DNA of 58,777 nucleotides from Flavobacteriales bacterium (GCA_947466425.1 CANIBZ010000013.1:1-58777); one strand, 5' to 3'; shown: positions 9,213-18,710, counted from the stretch's first letter. The notes: generated from the sequence alone by a model not told the origin. Made by a program: numbers and translations.

Positions 9213-11164
9213 TAAAAAAACGCTTTTAATTCAACCACTAATTCTCTTCCATTGAAATGATCTAACGAGAAACTTTTGTCTTCGAAAGAGAACCAACGGT
9301 GTCGTATATACAATCTTGTATTTCTTCCTAACTCAACATCTACACCCACGCCATAGCCCTTTCCATATTGGTTTCTAGGTCTTCTTGAAACTTCGTCGAT
9401 GTTGGTTAAGTAATTCGCAATGGTTCTTTCATAGCCAATGTATCCATTCAACATAACCGTTGGAGTCAATTCGAAATACGTTTCCAATTCAGAAGAATAT
9501 TGACGCACATAAGCGTGTTCGTTTGTTACAACAACTGGCGAGAATTTTCTTCCTGCGCTTTGCGCTTGAAGTAAAGAGAAGAAGAATATTTTGTGTGAGC
9601 CAATCTTTCCTTGATACTTCATTTGTGCTTCCGCCACATTGAAATATTTTTTGTTCACGACAACACCAGAGCTGTCGTCTGAAAGTTGAACTGTCTCGTA
9701 CACATCGCGGTAGATATCTGAGTATCTGCCATATGGACCCACATTCGCAGGGAACTGCCAGCGCCACAAGCGTGAGCGAGTTACGTTGTTTACCGGATGT
9801 CCGAATGTAATAACAGCAGCAGCCGCTTCAATTTCTGATGAAGCACCCATACCACCGCTAAACTTAAACTTCTTCGTTCCCCATTGAACATTCAAATTCA
9901 ATCCTTGACGGTTATTGGTCATTTGACCGAGACGAATCATGGAGCTTCCAAACGGTTGAAGCAAGGAAGAACTTCCGATGCTTCCCGCTGGAATTTCATT
10001 TGCAGAATATTCACGTGTTGAAGTGTTCCAGAATATTGCGGAGTTGTTCACCACCTTTGGACTTAAACGAAAGGCATGAACTTCCAACACAGGTTTATTT
10101 CCCACAACGGGAGTTGACCAGCGCAATTGAAGGGCTTCTCCCCAACCTCTTGAATGTCTTGGGCTGTAATAATTTCCTGCGCCCAACTCTGCCTTCAAGG
10201 TGTGTCCCTTAATATTGGTAACTCCTTCTAAGGTTATCACATTCAAACCAAAGGCTTGCTGCGCAAGGCTATCGGTGTAGTTCACACTGTTGAAGGTATT
10301 CAACGCTACGAAGCCATTTTTCTTACCCTTGTGCAATAATTTTCCTCCGTAAGAATAATTCGGAGTCACAAAAAGGCCTCCGTTTATTTCGCTCTTACCC
10401 ACCATACCTAAGAAATAAAAATTCTTAGGCAATTCCTTTCCTTCAATTACCGCCCCTTGAAAAGCTCTGTTTCCCCAACGCGAATCTTGGTCAATACTTC
10501 CTTGATCGAAATACTGCTGATACCTTGAAGCCGCGATGTTTCCCATAGGATCCCAAGGGTTTCTTTCGAACAACATAAATCGGTTATAACCTCTGAACGA
10601 ACCAAAGGTTAAATCAGAAATACTCAACCATTGAATACCACCAACGCGAACGCCCCATTGTCCATATTTCGTTTTGAAATTCCCGTACAAATTCATTCCT
10701 AACATGGTTCCCAAGTTTCCACCTAGCGCAACAGTTCCCAAAGGTTTTTGAATGCTTGGACGAAGCGAGTCGGCCACCTGTGCACCGTACGAAGGATTAA
10801 TGACTCCATTTAAGAATTGGAACATTCTTAAATCGAAACCCCAACTCGATTTGTCTGAAAATTGTCCAGCAACGTTCACCAATAAATTCGGAAGTTGCGC
10901 ATCGTCACCAATAAAAAAACTTCTTGGAAGCACGGTGTCAGCTGGAACGGTTAATTGATACGGATTGTTCTGCTTGGTGTAGGTTCCAAAGAATCTATAA
11001 AATCCTGAAACACTTATCTTTCCTGGTACTAAAGAGTCTTTCTTCGGGTAAAGTCCGTAAGAAGAAGTGAGGTTATTGATCTGTCCCCACGCTACATTTC
11101 CTTCAACCAGAAATAGAAGTGCTAAAAGAGAAAACAGATATTTTAAATTAGACTTCATTCGCAT
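9212..11164 (-). CDS. Outer-membrane beta-barrel protein (650 aa)
   Basis: The signal peptide region ends near VEGNVAWGQ. The mature part is rich in short Tyr/Trp/Phe-capped strands and ends ELVVELKAFF, a typical barrel C-terminus. It has no TonB-dependent plug or carboxypeptidase-like domain. ATG at 11164 overlaps the stop of the GH158-like gene in TTAATG, a sign of translational coupling; a second in-frame ATG is at 11158. It is paired with the 574-aa barrel in one operon, and together they sit where a SusC/SusD pair would be expected. I do not recognise a named family. Confidence 0.7.
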   Translation of the reverse strand: MRMKSNLKYLFSLLALLFLVEGNVAWGQINNLTSSYGLYPKKDSLVPGKISVSGFYRFFGTYTKQNNPYQLTVPADTVLPRSFFIGDDAQLPNLLVNVAGQFSDKSSWGFDLRMFQFLNGVINPSYGAQVADSLRPSIQKPLGTVALGGNLGTMLGMNLYGNFKTKYGQWGVRVGGIQWLSISDLTFGSFRGYNRFMLFERNPWDPMGNIAASRYQQYFDQGSIDQDSRWGNRAFQGAVIEGKELPKNFYFLGMVGKSEINGGLFVTPNYSYGGKLLHKGKKNGFVALNTFNSVNYTDSLAQQAFGLNVITLEGVTNIKGHTLKAELGAGNYYSPRHSRGWGEALQLRWSTPVVGNKPVLEVHAFRLSPKVVNNSAIFWNTSTREYSANEIPAGSIGSSSLLQPFGSSMIRLGQMTNNRQGLNLNVQWGTKKFKFSGGMGASSEIEAAAAVITFGHPVNNVTRSRLWRWQFPANVGPYGRYSDIYRDVYETVQLSDDSSGVVVNKKYFNVAEAQMKYQGKIGSHKIFFFSLLQAQSAGRKFSPVVVTNEHAYVRQYSSELETYFELTPTVMLNGYIGYERTIANYLTNIDEVSRRPRNQYGKGYGVGVDVELGRNTRLYIRHRWFSFEDKSFSLDHFNGRELVVELKAFF

Positions 11165-12513
11165 TAAGGTTGAAATTCGATTGGTTTGAAAGAGACCGCT
11201 CTCTTCGGCGCTTGACCCGCTTTTCTTGGCATCACATAAAACGGAACATTGGTGTAAGCGTAATGCCCATTTCCATCTACTGTCTCAAAAAACAATCGGT
11301 AAGCTCCCTCTGCGGATGGCGCGAAAAACTTAGCGCTGCTTGTAGTTTTCTTTTTGAATAGTCCTGCAATAGGAGTTGGTGCGCTTTCCGCATCACCACC
11401 CGATTTGATGTCGCGGCTCTCTGGAACAATTACCCATGCCGATTTCAATAGATCGCTATCGGCATCTTTTACAAAGGCACTTGCCTCGTAAATTTCATCG
11501 GCAGTTAGTGCAATATAATCGCCCTTCTTTTTTCCATTTACCAAAAGAGAATCTAAAACAGGTGTTCTGTTCTTTACAGTTCCTGGCTTCCAAATGTCTT
11601 GAAGCACTTCAACGGCTTCCGACGCATTTCCTTCAGCAGAAAATAATCCGTACCAGGTTGAAGTGGTCTCTTGTTTATGTCCCCACAAGAACACATAAGA
11701 GCCAATACAATAATCTTTGTCGGCTTGAATTTCATTGGTCAAGCGCTCTCTGTATGACTTGGCTTTTTCTGTGCTGCTTTGCTCTACTGGTGCTCCCCAT
11801 TTCGTTTTCGCAACTTCCCAATGTCCATTTGGTCCCCATTCGGTTATCATATAAGGACCGTTCCATCCGAAATTGCGAATGCTCTTTCTCACACCGGCAA
11901 TATCGCCGTAAGTATTCACGCAATACACATCAATTTCTGGCGCATCGCGAAGAATCAACTTCACTTCCTTTTCATCCAAACCCGCTGTAACTGTTGAAGT
12001 GGGATGGTTCGGGTCTACCGAATGAATGTACTTCGCAATATCATTGATGGCAGCCCAAACGCGTGTGTTGGTGTAGAACAAATCCACTTCATTCCCAATA
12101 CCCCACATCAACAATGCAGGATGATCTTTAAATTGAAGAATTACTTTTTTGAAACCTTCCAATTGCGCAGCTACCTTCTTTTCGTCGTTGTAATCAAAGC
12201 CATGACGTTCGTGTTGAACCCAAAGTCCTAACATCACCGTTAATCCTTTCGAATAAGCTTCGTCTAAAATTTCCTGAGCATTATCAGTACTCCATGTGCG
12301 AATAGAATTTCCGCCGATTTCGACCAACTTATCAAGTTGAACGTTTCCGCCCGCTCCTCGAACCTCATAGGGCTTTCCATCTCGCGTAATTTTCCAAGCT
12401 CCAGCATCATCTTGCAATACCTTCACAGGTATTGCCTGCGCCACTCCATCAGCAGAACTGAAGAAAAGTGCTAGTGAAATGAACAAGCAGATTAGATTAA
12501 TGTTTTTTATCAT
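11164..12513 (-). CDS. GH158-like (clan GH-A) secreted endo-beta-1,3-glucanase candidate
   Basis: I chose ATG at 12513, 60 bases inside the longest open frame, because it gives a clean signal peptide (MIKNINLICLFISLALFFSS). The protein is then 449 residues. It has a TIM-barrel core with GH-A landmarks: GNSIRTWS, MLGLWVQHERHG, acid/base Glu in LLMWGIGNEVD, nucleophile Glu in YMITEWGPNG. The two Glu are 83 residues apart. From memory, Bacteroides uniformis BuGH158 has the same 83-residue spacing (E137/E220), and its locus pairs GH158 with GH16 and GH3, as here. A C-terminal Ig-like domain follows (~340-449). GH2 or GH5-type alternatives are possible. It is the first gene of the operon. Confidence 0.68.
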   Translation of the reverse strand: MIKNINLICLFISLALFFSSADGVAQAIPVKVLQDDAGAWKITRDGKPYEVRGAGGNVQLDKLVEIGGNSIRTWSTDNAQEILDEAYSKGLTVMLGLWVQHERHGFDYNDEKKVAAQLEGFKKVILQFKDHPALLMWGIGNEVDLFYTNTRVWAAINDIAKYIHSVDPNHPTSTVTAGLDEKEVKLILRDAPEIDVYCVNTYGDIAGVRKSIRNFGWNGPYMITEWGPNGHWEVAKTKWGAPVEQSSTEKAKSYRERLTNEIQADKDYCIGSYVFLWGHKQETTSTWYGLFSAEGNASEAVEVLQDIWKPGTVKNRTPVLDSLLVNGKKKGDYIALTADEIYEASAFVKDADSDLLKSAWVIVPESRDIKSGGDAESAPTPIAGLFKKKTTSSAKFFAPSAEGAYRLFFETVDGNGHYAYTNVPFYVMPRKAGQAPKRAVSFKPIEFQP

Positions 12514-12583
12514 AACTTCATTTAAGATGATGGAATTTGCGGCAAAGTACACAACATTTGACAAAACATTCACACATTCAAAA

Positions 12584-12591
12584 CAAAAGTA
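12584..12591 (-). promoter_or_regulatory. Candidate -7 element of the glucan operon
   Basis: On the minus strand this reads TACTTTTG, an exact match to the Bacteroidota -7 consensus TAnnTTTG. It is about 70 bases before the GH158-like start. The TTG of the operator at 12603-12617 lies 23 bases upstream of it, slightly further than the usual ~18. This would leave a long leader. Confidence 0.45.
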
Positions 12592-12599
12592 TTAAAACC

Positions 12600-12631
12600 T
12601 TTTTGTATAAAGTACAATTTCTCTAAATTAG
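12600..12631 (+). promoter_or_regulatory. Promoter with embedded TTGT-N7-ACAA operator (site 1)
   Basis: TTTTTG (12600-12605) acts as the -33 element. Eighteen bases later comes TAAATTAG (12624-12631), close to the -7 consensus. The inverted repeat TTGT-ATAAAGT-ACAA (12603-12617) covers the -33 region and spacer, a position suited to repression. The same geometry recurs at 14447 and 18745. The first codon is at 12646, so the leader is only about 8 bases. The site lies between two divergent units and could control both. Confidence 0.68.
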
Positions 12632-12645
12632 CAAAAAACTAGATC

Positions 12646-13620
12646 ATGAAAAAAATTCTATTCTTACTCTTTTCGATTTTCTCCTTGAACGCAATGGCAC
12701 AAGTAGATATAACTTTCCAAGTAGATATGAACGGTGTAACCGGATTCACTACTCCTGAAGTCAATGGAATCTTCAATGCGTGGTGCGGAAACTGCGCGCC
12801 CATGAGCGACGCCAACGGCGACGGTGTTTGGGACCTTACCATTTCTTTAGCGCCAGGAACTTATGAATACAAGTATTCATTCGACAACTGGACTGGCCAA
12901 GAAACATTGGTTCCTGGAAGTTCTTGTACCATGACTACCGGTATTTATACCAATCGTGTTTTGAATGTATCCGTTGCCGATTCATTGCCTGTCGTATGCT
13001 GGGGAAGTTGCGAAGCGTGCGGTATTTCTTCTGGTCCATACAACATCACATTTGTTGTGGACATGGGTGCAAGTGGAGTAACATTCACCACTCCGGAAGT
13101 GAACGGAACATTCAACAACTGGTGCGGAGGTTGTGCGCCAATGAGCGACGCCAACGCCGATAACGTTTGGGAACTAACTATTCCGTTGAATACCGGAACT
13201 TACGAATACAAATATGCCTACGATACTTGGGCTGGCTCTGAAGCGTTAACAGCTGGAGATCCTTGCACGGTAACGAATTCTGGTTTCACGAACAGAACAT
13301 TGGATGTAACAGGAACTCTCGTGATGGACACTGTTTGTTACGGAACATGCATTAGCTGCGGAGGAATAAATGTGAATGAAATTACTGCTGAAGGATTCTC
13401 AATTTACCCGAACCCCGTTCAAAATTCATTCATGATTCAAAGTGCGAATTTGGTGAAAGCAATTTCAATTTTAGACAACACTGGAAAGCGTATTTCTCTT
13501 CCAACTGTAACATTGAATAACAATGTTCAAGTGAACACGGAATCACTTTCTGCTGGAATTTATCACGTACAAGTCTTAACCGTAAAAGGCGCTACCACTC
13601 AACGTTTCGTGAAGTTGTAA
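12646..13620 (+). CDS. T9SS-exported protein with two Cys-rich E-set (CBM48-like) modules
   Basis: The 324-residue protein has a signal peptide (MKKILFLLFSIFSLNAMA) and two ~105-residue modules (residues ~22-128 and ~130-243). It ends in a T9SS type-A sorting domain starting FSIYPNPVQNSF (~250-324). Each module follows the glycogen-binding-domain plan: FQVDMN..., a strand-turn VNGIFNAWCGNC, an acidic DANGDGVWDLT, then APGTYEYKYSF and a closing CWGSCEAC. The conserved Trp after the NG turn and the aromatic GTYEYK strand resemble sugar-contact positions of CBM48/CBM20-type modules. The four extra Cys probably form disulfides, fitting an extracellular life. A binding target of beta-glucan is inferred from the neighbours. 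Its promoter carries operator site 1. Confidence 0.78.
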   Translation: MKKILFLLFSIFSLNAMAQVDITFQVDMNGVTGFTTPEVNGIFNAWCGNCAPMSDANGDGVWDLTISLAPGTYEYKYSFDNWTGQETLVPGSSCTMTTGIYTNRVLNVSVADSLPVVCWGSCEACGISSGPYNITFVVDMGASGVTFTTPEVNGTFNNWCGGCAPMSDANADNVWELTIPLNTGTYEYKYAYDTWAGSEALTAGDPCTVTNSGFTNRTLDVTGTLVMDTVCYGTCISCGGINVNEITAEGFSIYPNPVQNSFMIQSANLVKAISILDNTGKRISLPTVTLNNNVQVNTESLSAGIYHVQVLTVKGATTQRFVKL

Positions 13621-13627
13621 GAATAAA

Positions 13628-14371
13628 TTAGAACTCGAAAACAAACCCTTTGTCGCGATACTGTTTAAACAGTTTCGCGTCGAAGCGGTATAAGCTAGAA
13701 GGACGATGACGCACATTTTGTTGTGACTCGTCCAGTCGTTTTAAGAATTTCAATCCGTTGATTTTCTTCCTGAAATTACCCTTGTCGAATTCCCTTTGCA
13801 AAATCGTTTCGAAAATTGCTTGGAATTCGGTGAGGGTAAATTTTTCTGGAAGGACTTTACTCCAGAGTGGCTCTGCCACTATAATATCTTTCAACGCTCT
13901 GAAACTTTCATTCAATATTTCCTTGTGATCGAAAGCCAATTTAGGCATGCGTTTAATGCTGTGCCATTTGGTTTGCTTCGCCCATTTAGATGGAAGCGGA
14001 TTAATGTCCATTAATTCAACCAAAGCAATATAGCCTACTGTGATTACACGTCCCAAAGGATGGCGATTAACCTTTCCGAAGGTGTGTACTTGGCGCATAG
14101 CCACGTCTGACAGCGAAGTGAGGTCGTTCAATACACGCTTCGCTGAATCGTCAAGATCTTCATACGGATAAACCAAGTCACCAGGAAGTGCCCAATAATC
14201 TTGGAAAGGATCCGTACCTCTTTGAATGAGCAATACTTTCAACTCTCTTTCATGATAGCCAAAAATTACACAGTCAACAGAAAATGCCGACTTGAAAAAC
14301 TCGTCTATTGGAATGGAATAGATATCGTCTTGCTCTATTCTCGTCTTTGCTATTTTTTTTGAAATTGCCAT
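13628..14371 (-). CDS. Nudix-fold NrtR/AraR-like transcriptional regulator
   Basis: The best start is ATG at 14371; a TTG 18 bases upstream would add six residues. The 247-residue protein has an N-terminal Nudix fold (FSVDCVIFGYHERELKVLLI, then DYWALPGDLVYPYEDLDDSA) and a C-terminal winged helix (~160-247). The Nudix box has lost the catalytic REUXEE: where it should be there is AKRVLNDLTSL. Loss of catalysis with a kept ligand pocket is the hallmark of NrtR-type regulators, some of which control sugar catabolism in Bacteroidota (for example AraR). It lies in the middle of the glucan regulon with operator copies on both sides, so it is the obvious candidate for the repressor; the ligand is unknown. 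Its stop faces the preceding plus-strand gene 7 bp away. Confidence 0.85.
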   Translation of the reverse strand: MAISKKIAKTRIEQDDIYSIPIDEFFKSAFSVDCVIFGYHERELKVLLIQRGTDPFQDYWALPGDLVYPYEDLDDSAKRVLNDLTSLSDVAMRQVHTFGKVNRHPLGRVITVGYIALVELMDINPLPSKWAKQTKWHSIKRMPKLAFDHKEILNESFRALKDIIVAEPLWSKVLPEKFTLTEFQAIFETILQREFDKGNFRKKINGLKFLKRLDESQQNVRHRPSSLYRFDAKLFKQYRDKGFVFEF

Positions 14372-14414
14372 TTCACAAATTTGAGCCAAAATAAATGAGA
14401 TTTATGAGGACTTT

Positions 14415-14429
14415 TTGTAAAAAGTACAA
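14415..14429. promoter_or_regulatory. Operator copy TTGT-N7-ACAA (site 2a)
   Basis: The inverted repeat TTGT-AAAAAGT-ACAA lies 44 bases upstream of the regulator's ATG and 80 bases upstream of the 1391-aa gene. Its flanks match site 1 closely (CTTTTTGTA...AAGTACAATTT). It is not inside a recognisable plus-strand promoter, so autoregulation of the Nudix-fold gene is its likely use. Confidence 0.6.
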
Positions 14430-14446
14430 TTTTTTTTCAAAAAGAG

Positions 14447-14478
14447 TTTTTGTCTATAGTACAATTAGTATATATTCG
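14447..14478 (+). promoter_or_regulatory. Promoter with embedded operator (site 2b)
   Basis: TTTTTG (14447-14452), an 18-base spacer and TATATTCG (14471-14478) repeat the geometry of site 1. The operator TTGT-CTATAGT-ACAA occupies 14450-14464. The leader to the ATG at 14509 would be about 25 bases. Confidence 0.68.
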
Positions 14479-14508
14479 TCTCAACCTTAAAATAATTAAC
14501 TAACTAAA

Positions 14509-17500
14509 ATGAAAAAGATTTACCTACTTTTTTTGCTCTTAACATCTTTCTTAGGAGCAAAGGCGTTCGATGTCACGTTCAGCGTAGACATGAACGGTAC
14601 TGGGCTTTCCAACGTTTCCATTAATGGAACGTTCAACAACTGGTGTGGCTATTGCGCACCAATGACCGATGCCAATTCTGACGGCATTTGGGAAATTACT
14701 CTTCCACTTGCGGCGGGTACTTACGAGTACAAGTTCACCGCAAACTCTGGAGGAACTTGGGAAACATTGGCTCCCGGATCTTCTTGTACAGTAACGAACT
14801 TTGGATTCACCAATCGTTCTTTGGCTGTTACAGCAACCGCTACTTTACCTGTTGTTTGCTGGCAGTCATGTGTATCGTGCAGCCAAGCACCTGCGAGTTA
14901 CCCTGTAACTTTCAAGGTAGATATGGCTAACGTTACCGGATTCACTACTCCAACAGTAAACGGATCATTCGACGGATGGTGCGGTAACTGTCACCCAATG
15001 ACCGATGCCAATGCAGACGGAATTTGGGAAACCACTCTTTCACTTCCTGCTGGAACATACGAATACAAATTCGCTTATGACAACTGGGCCGGACAAGAAA
15101 CCTTAATTGCTGGAAGCAGTTGTACCGTTACCAATTCAGGTTACACCAATAGAACTGTAACAGTCTCTGCAGCGGCTACTTTACCAACTGTTTGTTGGGC
15201 TTCATGCGTGGCATGTGCTCAGGTTCCACCTTCATACACAGTTACTTTCAAAGTAAACATGCAAGGACAAACAGGATTCACAACTCCTGAGGTTAATGGA
15301 ACTTTCAACAACTGGTGCGGAAACTGTAACCCAATGACCGATGCGAACGCAGATGGTATTTGGGAAACAACACTTACGCTTCAAGCAGGTACATACGAGT
15401 ACAAATTCTCTGCAGACGGATGGGGTTCTCAAGAAACGCTAGCCGCTGGAACTTCTTGCACGGTAACCAACGGTGGATACACCAACCGCGCATTAAACTT
15501 ATCTGCTAACACGACACTTGATGTGGTTTGTTGGGGATCTTGTGTGAACTGCGCTCCTCCAACATACCCTGTTACTTTCAAAGTTGACATGGCGAATCAA
15601 ACTGGATTTACAACTCCAGAAGTTAACGGTACTTTCAACGGATGGTGTGGTAACTGTAACCCAATGACCGATGCGAATGCTGACGGTGTTTGGGAAACTA
15701 CTATAAACCTTCCAGCAGGATCTTACGAATACAAATTCTCTGCTGATGGATGGGGTTCACAAGAAAGCTTAACTGCTGGATCATCTTGCACTGTGACGAA
15801 CAGCGGATACACCAATCGTGCATTAACTGTTGGAACAGTTTCTCAAACGCTACCTGTAGTTTGTTGGGGAACTTGTACTTCATGTTCTGCCCCTACTTAT
15901 AACGTAACCTTCAAAGTTGATATGACTCAAACTACTGGATTCACAACTCCAGAAGTAAACGGTACATTCAACGGATGGTGCGGAAACTGTACGCCAATGA
16001 CCGATGCGAATGCAGACGGTGTTTGGGAAGTTACAGTAGCTCTTTTGCCAGGTACATACGAATACAAATTCTCTGCTGATGGATGGGGAATTCAAGAAAA
16101 CTTAACTGCAGGTACTTCTTGTACCGTTACAAACTTCGGCTATACCAACCGTGCTTTAACTGTTGGAACAGCTGCACAAGTTTTAGGAACTGTATGTTGG
16201 AACTCTTGCAGCGCTTGCGTTATTTCAACTCCTGGTTGCACGAATGCAACTGCTGCAAACTACAACGCTGCTGCTACTGTTGACAATGGAACTTGCGTTT
16301 ACGCTACAAACTTCAATGTTGACATGACTTGCGCTGGTACCTACACCAATGTATACATCACAGGTTCATGGTGCGGATGGTGCGGTGCTGATACCTACAA
16401 CGTACTTACCGACGCTAACGCTGACGGAATCTACAACGTAACTGTAAACCTTCCTGCCGGTAACGTGGAATACAAATACATGGTTGACAACTGGGCTTCT
16501 CAAGAGAACTTAATTGACGATATGCAAAACGGTGGATCATGTGCTCCTATTACGGATTACGCGAACTATGCAAACAGACAAATTGTAGTTGGAACAACAA
16601 CCAACGATGTATACGGAAGATGCTCTGCATGTCTTGCAGGAATCCCAGGTTGTATCGATGTTGCAGCTGTAAACTACAATCCAATTGCAACATACACAGA
16701 TGGATCTTGTCTTTATGCAACAACTTTCAATGTTAACATGAGCTGCGCTGGTACTGCATTCACAAATGTGTACGTAACAGGTCCATGGTGCGGATGGTGC
16801 GGTGCTGATACCTACAACCACCTTACAGATGCGAACAGTGATGGTATCTATACAGTAACTGTAAACCTTGCTGCTGGTAACGTGGAATACAAATACATGG
16901 TTGACAACTGGGCTTCTCAAGAAAACTTAGTTGACGATATGCAAAACGGTGGATCTTGTGCACCGGTTACTGACTACGCTAACTACGCTAACCGTCAAAG
17001 CCCAACCGGACAAGTGAAAAACGATGTTTACGGAAGATGCTCTGCATGTCCAATTTTAGGTTGTACAAACGCAACAGCTTGTAACTACAATTCTGCAGCT
17101 AACCAAGACAACGGTACTTGTACGTTTGCAACAACATGGTATTTAGACGCTGACGCTGATGGATATTACGCTTCTTCAACAAGCAGCTGTACTTCTCCAG
17201 GTGCTGGATACACTTCAACTGCTGGCACTTCAGGTGATTGCAACGACAACAGCGCTGCTGTTCACCCAGGTGCAACTGAATCTTGCAGCACTGCTTTCGA
17301 TGACAACTGTAACGGACAAATTAACGAAGGATGTTCAGCTATAGCTGGTGACAACCCTTCTAACGCTACTTCGGTTGCTACTTCAATTTGGCCAAACTGC
17401 TCTGCGAGCAATGGAACATTGGTTGGTGCTGGCGCTTCTGCATCTGCTCAAACAATCTGCTTAACAGGAGAAGACAAATGGCACCAATTCGTTGCAACCT

Positions 17501-18684
17501 CTGAGGCTGTAAGTATTGTGGTAAACTCTACTTCAAATGATATCGTTATAGAACTTCAAACCGCTGCTGGAGCATTGGTTGCTCAAGAAAATGCAGTAAC
17601 TGGTTTAGGCGGAGAAATTTTGAATCAATCAGGATTAACTGCAGGACAAGTTTATAAAATTGGTGTTCGTAACTACAATAGCGCTATTGGAATTGGTTCT
17701 TACACTATCTGTGTGAAGACATTGAAGCGTGGCGGATGTGATTACGGTGCTGGTCCATATACCCTTTGCCAATACTTCAAAGCAACCTATGCTGGAGCAG
17801 GAGTTAACTACACGTATACCTTCACAGGAACTTCAGGACCTGCAGCGGGTAATACTTACACACGCACTCAAAACTCAGACATCTGTGTGTTGAGCAACGT
17901 GACTCCAACCCTTCCTTACGGTTCAACTTTCAATTTGCTTATTGCAAACACCTATACAATTACAGATGCAGCTGGAACTTCAGAAACTATCACTGTTTCT
18001 GCTTTAGCCCCATGCACCGTGTCAACAAGCGCTCAACCGGTAACTGCTCTAAAAGCAGCTGACCAGTGTTCTGCTGGACAAAAATTCAGAGGAGCAATTG
18101 TTACGTCATTGCCATGGGTATGTGGAGTAACAAACTGGAGATGGAGATTCCAAGAGGTTGACTTAGGAGGAAACTCAGTAGGTCTTCCAATTGAAGTGAA
18201 CCGCAACGCAGCATCTAATGCTATTACACTTAGCACAATTACTCAGTTACAATACGGCAAAACATATGCTGTTCAAACTGCACCAATCTTCACATACACT
18301 GGGACCAACTACGCTTGGGGACCTGCCTTTAATATGTGTATCATTGGTACTGCAGGAATGGTTGTAGATGCTTCGCAAGATGTTCCACAAGGTTCTACTA
18401 AGGTTGCTTCGCAAGATGTTGCTCAAGGAATGGAATTGAACATTTATCCGAATCCATCGAATGGAAATAACATTCAATTGATGTTATCTGGAATGAATAC
18501 TGAAGTAGCACAAGTTCGTATGCTTGACGCTATGGGGAATTTAATCTGGTCAAACAAATTCAACACATTGGAACTTAGCAATACCTCTATTGAATTAGAG
18601 CAAGGGCTTGCCGATGGAATGTACTTCCTTCAAGTTGTTTCTGGAAAAGAAACAATATCACAACGCTTTTTAGTTAGAAAGTAA
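14509..18684 (+). CDS. Giant T9SS-exported multi-module E-set protein (1391 aa)
   Basis: A signal peptide (~19 residues) is followed by five standard Cys-rich CBM48-like modules starting near residues 20, 131, 243, 352 and 462. Next come two variant modules (~574-712 and ~713-849). Each is led by a GCTNATAANYNAAATVDNGTC-type linker and carries WCGWCGAD and VEYKYMVDNWASQENL. A third such linker precedes a MopE-like metal-binding segment (~879-943: DADADGYY, GDCNDNSAAVHPGA, DDNCNGQINEGC). Residues ~945-1300 are beta-rich and unrecognised. The last ~82 residues are a T9SS sorting domain (LNIYPNPSNGNN). No glycosidase motif is visible, so this looks like a cell-surface or released glucan-binding scaffold. 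Expression should follow the site 2b promoter; a strong terminator follows the gene. Confidence 0.8.
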   Translation: MKKIYLLFLLLTSFLGAKAFDVTFSVDMNGTGLSNVSINGTFNNWCGYCAPMTDANSDGIWEITLPLAAGTYEYKFTANSGGTWETLAPGSSCTVTNFGFTNRSLAVTATATLPVVCWQSCVSCSQAPASYPVTFKVDMANVTGFTTPTVNGSFDGWCGNCHPMTDANADGIWETTLSLPAGTYEYKFAYDNWAGQETLIAGSSCTVTNSGYTNRTVTVSAAATLPTVCWASCVACAQVPPSYTVTFKVNMQGQTGFTTPEVNGTFNNWCGNCNPMTDANADGIWETTLTLQAGTYEYKFSADGWGSQETLAAGTSCTVTNGGYTNRALNLSANTTLDVVCWGSCVNCAPPTYPVTFKVDMANQTGFTTPEVNGTFNGWCGNCNPMTDANADGVWETTINLPAGSYEYKFSADGWGSQESLTAGSSCTVTNSGYTNRALTVGTVSQTLPVVCWGTCTSCSAPTYNVTFKVDMTQTTGFTTPEVNGTFNGWCGNCTPMTDANADGVWEVTVALLPGTYEYKFSADGWGIQENLTAGTSCTVTNFGYTNRALTVGTAAQVLGTVCWNSCSACVISTPGCTNATAANYNAAATVDNGTCVYATNFNVDMTCAGTYTNVYITGSWCGWCGADTYNVLTDANADGIYNVTVNLPAGNVEYKYMVDNWASQENLIDDMQNGGSCAPITDYANYANRQIVVGTTTNDVYGRCSACLAGIPGCIDVAAVNYNPIATYTDGSCLYATTFNVNMSCAGTAFTNVYVTGPWCGWCGADTYNHLTDANSDGIYTVTVNLAAGNVEYKYMVDNWASQENLVDDMQNGGSCAPVTDYANYANRQSPTGQVKNDVYGRCSACPILGCTNATACNYNSAANQDNGTCTFATTWYLDADADGYYASSTSSCTSPGAGYTSTAGTSGDCNDNSAAVHPGATESCSTAFDDNCNGQINEGCSAIAGDNPSNATSVATSIWPNCSASNGTLVGAGASASAQTICLTGEDKWHQFVATSEAVSIVVNSTSNDIVIELQTAAGALVAQENAVTGLGGEILNQSGLTAGQVYKIGVRNYNSAIGIGSYTICVKTLKRGGCDYGAGPYTLCQYFKATYAGAGVNYTYTFTGTSGPAAGNTYTRTQNSDICVLSNVTPTLPYGSTFNLLIANTYTITDAAGTSETITVSALAPCTVSTSAQPVTALKAADQCSAGQKFRGAIVTSLPWVCGVTNWRWRFQEVDLGGNSVGLPIEVNRNAASNAITLSTITQLQYGKTYAVQTAPIFTYTGTNYAWGPAFNMCIIGTAGMVVDASQDVPQGSTKVASQDVAQGMELNIYPNPSNGNNIQLMLSGMNTEVAQVRMLDAMGNLIWSNKFNTLELSNTSIELEQGLADGMYFLQVVSGKETISQRFLVRK

Positions 18685-18710
18685 GTTAGTTCTGTAGTTT
18701 AAAAAGGTAG

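Noticed and set aside
7488-11164. The two large barrels as a SusC/SusD pair
   Set aside because: Neither has a TonB plug or carboxypeptidase-like N-domain, and neither has the helical TPR-rich SusD pattern or lipobox. Both end in barrel-type strands.
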